Positions 18,267 to 22,142 of a stretch of 22,142 nucleotides of DNA are shown here, piece by piece. Numbering within the stretch: position 1 is the stretch's first letter; each line of letters begins with the position of its first letter. The stretch lies in assembly GCA_036939975.1 (NCBI GenBank), contig JALLPB010000452.1, positions 1 to 22,142 of the forward strand. The letters are read 5' to 3'. The translations under genes and the position numbers were made by a program. The DNA comes from Cyclostephanos tholiformis. Lineage: Eukaryota > Bacillariophyta > Thalassiosirophyceae > Thalassiosirales > Thalassiosiraceae. The notes beneath the pieces are model-generated. The model was not told where the DNA came from. It worked only from the letters and a program-made list of their open reading frames with translations, and searched no databases.

Positions 18267-21056
18267 ATGGGGGACATCACTACGGGTAAAACACGGGACA
18301 CAGGGAGGAACTTCGAATATCAGTATAATCTAAAAGATAACAACAGCTCGTTGCTATTACTAAAACCAACGCGAGCGACGAATAAAATACTCGTGGGCCA
18401 TACACCATTTGCGACGCCCAACACACCACCACAGGGGCAACCAAGGGAATCATCACCGTGCACTGCGCATACAAAGCGTGACGGGAGGGTACTGTCACGC
18501 GAGCCACTCGACAACGGACAAGGTAAGTGCGAGTTTCATCATGAGTCGGACGACAGCAGTGGCAGCGACATGAGCATCAGCGACGAGGACTCGACGGAGA
18601 CAGCAACAACAGCACCAGTGGACTTACTGCGACCACCTATCATACACGTGACGGGCAAAATAGCTACGGGGGCAACAACGCCTGCACTGCGAAAACAAAA
18701 TAAAACTCAACGAAACAAAACACTGCTGACACAACCAGTAACCACACAGTGGGTACGGCACCGTGGTGAAACGATGCTAGAGAACGATCATTGGCGTCAT
18801 CGCATCAAAGTGGCGGAGGCACGGGAAATGGCACCGCAGGGCCTCGCCCTCACGCACGAGGCATCACACATCCTGGAGGACTGGGAAAAGTTCGGATGCC
18901 CGGCCAAGACAGGGAGGGACTGGACCCTCGACGAGATCCAAGCGGCAATAGACCGGGGACCACACAAATCGGCACTCGAACCAGCGACGATAGCACATTT
19001 TGCAGAAGAGGTGGCCGATAAGGTAAAAAAGGGGCAAGCCAGGACATTCTTATGGGACGACATCAAGCAGAACCACCCGCGGAAGCTCAAGGTGTCACCT
19101 GTCGCAGCAATACCACACAAGTCACGGGCTTACCGATCCATCCTGGATCTTTCCTTTGCACTACGTCTGGAGAACGGCGGGATCCTACCGTCAGTTAACG
19201 ATACGACGGAGAAGTGGGCACCAAGGGGTGCCATCGACCAATTAGGACATTCCCTAAAACGAATCATCCACGCCTTCGCGGAAGTTGAGGACGACGCAGT
19301 AATATTAATGGCAAAATGGGACATACAGGACGGTTTCTGGCGGCTAAACTGCCGCGACGGGGATGAATGGAATTTCTGCTACGTCTTGCCTCAAGGACCT
19401 GGCGAACCAACACGTTTGGTCGTACCAACCTCGCTGCAAATGGGTTGGGTAGAATCGCCACCATATTTCTGCACTGCATCCGAAACGGCGAGGGACGTCG
19501 CGGTCGATTATATCGAAACGAAGTTGGGATCCCTCCCAGAACATAAATTCGAGCACTGGGCAAAATCTACAGATGGCATGCTGAACCGCGACGGTCCAGC
19601 AACAACACTGCGGTACATCCTTGAAGTCTACGTCGACGACTTCATCGCATGCATCGTGCCAACGACAGCGCTTCAGATTACGCACGTGGCACGGGGAATC
19701 CTTCACGGAATACATGACGTCTTCCCGCCGAGCGCTGACGACTCCACAGACCCAATCTCGACCAAGAAGTTGAACAAGGGAGAAGGGACTTTCAACACAA
19801 CCAAGTGCATACTGGGTTTTGATTTCGACGGTATTAACAAAACAATTTGGCTCGAGGAGGCGAAGCGGGCGTCGTTACTCACAATACTCCATCAATGGAT
19901 CAGGGGGGCAACAAAAACAAACCGGGGTATTCCCTTTGCGGAATTTGAATCGATCACAGCAAAACTGCGTCATGCCTTCATTGCATTACGCGAGGGACGC
20001 GGCTTGCTGAGCCCATGCAATTGGATTATTAGGAGGAGACCAGATGTGGTCTACCTACACAGAAATGGACCGCTGCTGGAAGCCATACGGGACATCAGAA
20101 CAATCCTTCGAGCATCGGTCAAAAACCCTACACAATGCAAGGACCTCGTGGCGGAATGGCCAGACTACATCGGAATCGTCGACGCGTCCAGCCACGGTGT
20201 CGGAGGGGTGGTCATTGGCGAGCTGTCGAGCATACCCCCGACAGTATTCCGCTTAGAATGGCCTGTCGACATATCTGACGCACTCGTGTCCTTCGGGAAC
20301 CGCTCGGGGACGATTTCCAACTCCGACTTGGAGATGGCGGGGCTACTATTACTATGGCTTTGCCTGGAAGGAGTCGCCCCCGACCTTGCCCACAAACACA
20401 TCGCCTTATTCAGCGACAACTCCCCGACAGTTAGTTGGGTAACCAAAATGGCATCAAAAAAATCGAGAATAGCAGCGCAACTCGTCCGTGCACTAGCCCT
20501 GCGCCTCAATGTCAACCAGTCGTGCCCGCTGACCCCGGTGCACATCCCCGGAGTCGAAAACGCGCTTACGGACATACCTTCACGTTCGTTCGGAAGCGTC
20601 CCGGAGTGGAATTGCAATACAGACTCCGATTTACTCACCCTTTTTAATTCGAAATTTCCTCTCCCACATCAGGCATCCTGGACGGTCTTCCGCCTGGACA
20701 CAAGGGTGACTACGCGCGTGATTTCCGCACTGCGGATGAAGGGTATCACGCTGGACGAGTGGCGGCGACTACCACCAACAGGAAAACACATTGGGCAAAT
20801 TGGACCAAATATGTCCGACCTTTGGGAATGGACCCTTACTTACAGGGGGTGCAGTACACGTACAGGGTCCGGGTCCTCACAGGTTTTGCCGCCAGAGTGC
20901 GCCAGGGGTACTACGGACGGGGAAAGCGAGTTGCGACTGGAACAGTCGTTGGCGCTATCACGGCCGTTGGACAGGAGATCGCGTTGGCCTGTGGCACCAA
21001 CCCAACGAAGCTCACCGGGAGCGAAAAACTCCTTCCACGGCTTTCGCAAATGTTAG
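18267..21056 (+). CDS. Retroelement ORF2: reverse transcriptase and RNase H
   Basis: 929 residues from the ATG at 18267, but the frame is open from 18183, directly after the Gag TGA. It would copy element RNA into DNA and remove the RNA strand. The N-terminal 100 residues are Ser/Thr/acidic-rich. RT covers about 270-520: the motif SRAYRSILDLSFAL, motif A KWDIQDGFWRL with D352, and VYVDDFIA with D457 and D458. RNase H covers about 633-775: IVDASSHG (D639), DLEMAG (E689), FSDNS (D717), and HIPGVENALTDIPSR (H759, D769). All expected catalytic acids are present. After about 20790 the ORF2 frame reads a Ser/Arg-rich tail that is the out-of-frame shadow of the recombinase, so the functional part probably ends near there. 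No protease, integrase or methyltransferase domain is seen. Confidence 0.9.
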   Translation: MGDITTGKTRDTGRNFEYQYNLKDNNSSLLLLKPTRATNKILVGHTPFATPNTPPQGQPRESSPCTAHTKRDGRVLSREPLDNGQGKCEFHHESDDSSGSDMSISDEDSTETATTAPVDLLRPPIIHVTGKIATGATTPALRKQNKTQRNKTLLTQPVTTQWVRHRGETMLENDHWRHRIKVAEAREMAPQGLALTHEASHILEDWEKFGCPAKTGRDWTLDEIQAAIDRGPHKSALEPATIAHFAEEVADKVKKGQARTFLWDDIKQNHPRKLKVSPVAAIPHKSRAYRSILDLSFALRLENGGILPSVNDTTEKWAPRGAIDQLGHSLKRIIHAFAEVEDDAVILMAKWDIQDGFWRLNCRDGDEWNFCYVLPQGPGEPTRLVVPTSLQMGWVESPPYFCTASETARDVAVDYIETKLGSLPEHKFEHWAKSTDGMLNRDGPATTLRYILEVYVDDFIACIVPTTALQITHVARGILHGIHDVFPPSADDSTDPISTKKLNKGEGTFNTTKCILGFDFDGINKTIWLEEAKRASLLTILHQWIRGATKTNRGIPFAEFESITAKLRHAFIALREGRGLLSPCNWIIRRRPDVVYLHRNGPLLEAIRDIRTILRASVKNPTQCKDLVAEWPDYIGIVDASSHGVGGVVIGELSSIPPTVFRLEWPVDISDALVSFGNRSGTISNSDLEMAGLLLLWLCLEGVAPDLAHKHIALFSDNSPTVSWVTKMASKKSRIAAQLVRALALRLNVNQSCPLTPVHIPGVENALTDIPSRSFGSVPEWNCNTDSDLLTLFNSKFPLPHQASWTVFRLDTRVTTRVISALRMKGITLDEWRRLPPTGKHIGQIGPNMSDLWEWTLTYRGCSTRTGSGSSQVLPPECARGTTDGESELRLEQSLALSRPLDRRSRWPVAPTQRSSPGAKNSFHGFRKC

Positions 21057-21808
21057 ACGGATGGCGCAAGGAGGACCCCCCAACAACAAAACAACTCCCC
21101 GTCGAGGCAGATGTCCCCGAACTTTTAGCGGAGAGGGGACGCACAGGAGACTCCGAGGTGGATCGGGCAATTGGGGACCTTACGCTAATCGCGTTCTACT
21201 ATCTCCTCCGGATCGGGGAGTACACTATTAAGGGCAAACGGAACGAAACAAAACAAACTGTTCAGTTCAAGTACGAGGACATTACCTTCTTCAAAAAGAA
21301 CGCAGCAGGGCAGCTGCGATGCCTCTCACGCGACGCACCAGGGGACCTTATCGGCACCGCGGACGGAGCCACGATGAAATTGGATAACCAGAAGAACGGA
21401 TGGAAAGGAGTATGCGTCTATCAGGAGGCAAATGGTGAGGCTTACTTCTGCCCAGTCAGAGCCTTGGGAAGGCGTTTCCTACACATACGACTACACGGGG
21501 GATCGGCGAAGACGCTACTGTCTACATTATGGGACAACAACATACAGACAGATATCACGGCGGAGCATATCAGCCGCGCACTCAAATCGGTGGCAACCGA
21601 GCTCCAATACCCAACTAACAAGGAGATTCCAATTACGCGGATCAACACACATTCGCTTCGAAGCGGTGGCGCAAACGCACTGGCACTTGCGGGATACTCG
21701 GACACTCAAATCCAAAAAATGGGCCGCTGGTGTGGGGCAACCTTTAAAGAGTATATTCAAGAGGAACTAGTGTGCTACGCACAGAACATGTCCCGGGACA
21801 TGAAATGA
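20828..21808 (+). CDS. Retroelement ORF3: tyrosine recombinase (integrase)
   Basis: The frame is open from 20648 (after TAA at 20645) and its first ATG is 20828, giving 326 residues. It would insert the circular DNA copy by strand exchange through a phosphotyrosine. Catalytic residues: R128 in YYLLRIGEYT, HSLR (H275 and R278), W301 in MGRW and the nucleophile Y309 in FKEYI. The N-terminal DNA-binding region seems to begin before the ATG (HWANWTKYVRPLG, from about 20789), so expression as a -1 frameshift extension of ORF2 or from a non-AUG start is likely. It overlaps ORF2 by 229 bases from the ATG. The TGA stop (21806-21808) is followed in frame by 27 sense codons (KFNFVNIAGNAFTDIPDEDL...) to TAG at 21890-21892, which look like the natural C-terminus. 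Confidence 0.88.
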   Translation: MDPYLQGVQYTYRVRVLTGFAARVRQGYYGRGKRVATGTVVGAITAVGQEIALACGTNPTKLTGSEKLLPRLSQMLDGWRKEDPPTTKQLPVEADVPELLAERGRTGDSEVDRAIGDLTLIAFYYLLRIGEYTIKGKRNETKQTVQFKYEDITFFKKNAAGQLRCLSRDAPGDLIGTADGATMKLDNQKNGWKGVCVYQEANGEAYFCPVRALGRRFLHIRLHGGSAKTLLSTLWDNNIQTDITAEHISRALKSVATELQYPTNKEIPITRINTHSLRSGGANALALAGYSDTQIQKMGRWCGATFKEYIQEELVCYAQNMSRDMK

Positions 21809-21892
21809 AAATTTAACTTTGTCAACATCGCGGGCAACGCGTTTACAGACATTCCTGATGAAGATTTACACATCGTCGAATCAGACGACTAG

Positions 21893-22142
21893 CACCAGCG
21901 GCAGACGGCACACTCCCCAGTGGGAATGACACCACACAACATGGTTGACACGCACCGGGGCGCCACGGCGACTTTCGGGGTCACATAACAGTGCTTTTTG
22001 CCTTCATTTCGGGACTTGGGATGGGGAAGGCCTCGTCAAATGGGTGTGTCGGGAGGCGGACGCCCCGGTGATGCCCCGGACCGCCCGCCCCCGACCCAGT
22101 GGTGGGGTGTCTTTTCCTGCAACCTCCCCCTCGACTTGTCAC
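21893..22142. other. Right non-coding region of the retroelement, possibly entering its terminal repeats
   Basis: No gene is seen. CACCGGGGCG (21953-21962) recurs inverted as CGCCCCGGTG (22061-22070), a perfect 10-bp inverted repeat with a 98-nt gap, and the last 100 bases are very GC-rich. Such repeats fit terminal sequences of tyrosine-recombinase retroelements, but the matching partner left of ORF0 was not found by eye. Confidence 0.4.

Larger units (their letters stand above)
15217..21892 (+). mobile_element. Tyrosine-recombinase retrotransposon, Ngaro-like gene order (coding core)
   Basis: Four plus-strand ORFs follow each other: basic ORF0, Gag-like ORF1 with a zinc finger, ORF2 with reverse transcriptase and RNase H, ORF3 with a tyrosine recombinase. 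No DDE integrase, aspartic protease, methyltransferase or endonuclease domain is seen, which separates it from copia, gypsy and LINE elements and places it in the DIRS/Ngaro/PAT group. RT-RNase H before YR and absence of the DIRS methyltransferase are Ngaro-like. The coordinates are those of the coding core. True ends could not be set: the left lies somewhere in 14736-15216, and no part of that stretch clearly recurs after 21892, so the right terminal repeats probably extend beyond the window. Confidence 0.85.

Noticed and set aside
20830..21056. C-terminal tail of ORF2 as a separate domain
   Set aside because: It is the out-of-frame reading of the recombinase N-terminus; its Ser/Arg/Gly composition shows no family.
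18180..21808. TGA reassigned to a sense codon in this genome
   Set aside because: The NSUN-like gene ends in TGA at the expected end of its domain, so TGA works as a stop in this nuclear code.
14941..22142. Long terminal repeats or target-site duplication around the retroelement
   Set aside because: By eye, 14941-15216 and 21809-22142 share only short words (for example CTTGGGA, CGCGTTTA), not enough to claim LTRs. YR elements usually lack target-site duplications.

Overview
The window looks like nuclear DNA of a diatom or closely related stramenopile. This rests on four things: short introns of about 70-115 nt with branch-point-like CTAAC/CTGAT motifs 10-16 nt before the acceptor; a giant membrane protein with Ser/Pro/Thr-rich surface linkers and the Cys-rich C-terminal module (WY.DW...C...DG...CC..H) common in diatom surface proteins; a prodomain-less metacaspase; and very GC-rich, homopolymer-rich coding sequence. 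No bacterial operon, CRISPR array, rRNA or tRNA was seen.

Layout. 1-909: non-coding, with a 179-bp-period tandem duplication, then the AT-rich upstream region of gene 1. 910-8217 (+): a two-exon gene for a single-pass membrane protein of about 2412 residues whose large external part ends in an M66-like zinc metallopeptidase. 8563-10504 (-): cystathionine beta-synthase, at least four visible exons, with an assembly break (N between G and C runs) that has almost certainly swallowed a small exon. 10505-10974: AT-rich shared upstream region. 10975-12933 (+): NSUN2/Trm4-like RNA cytosine-5 methyltransferase, single exon. 12934-13697: no gene seen. 13698-14735 (-): type I-like metacaspase. 15217-21892 (+): a retroelement with four ORFs: a small basic ORF0, a Gag-like ORF1 with a Cys/His zinc finger, ORF2 with reverse transcriptase and RNase H, and ORF3 with a tyrosine recombinase. 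The window probably ends inside or just past its right terminus.

The host genes are ordinary single-copy housekeeping or cell-surface genes with no evident shared pathway. The most interesting unit is the retroelement. It has no DDE integrase or aspartic protease motif; the tyrosine recombinase presumably inserts a circular DNA intermediate, as in the DIRS/Ngaro group, and the order Gag, RT-RNase H, YR is Ngaro-like. Its ORFs are joined in unusual ways: ORF0 and ORF1 overlap as ATGA; ORF1 and ORF2 are in the same frame, separated by one TGA followed at once by a perfect 6-bp hairpin; ORF3 lies in the -1 frame relative to ORF2 with a long overlap; and ORF3 ends in a TGA followed by 27 more in-frame codons. 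These are either recoding/coupling signals or partial decay by C-to-T mutation at CpG; the sequence alone does not decide.
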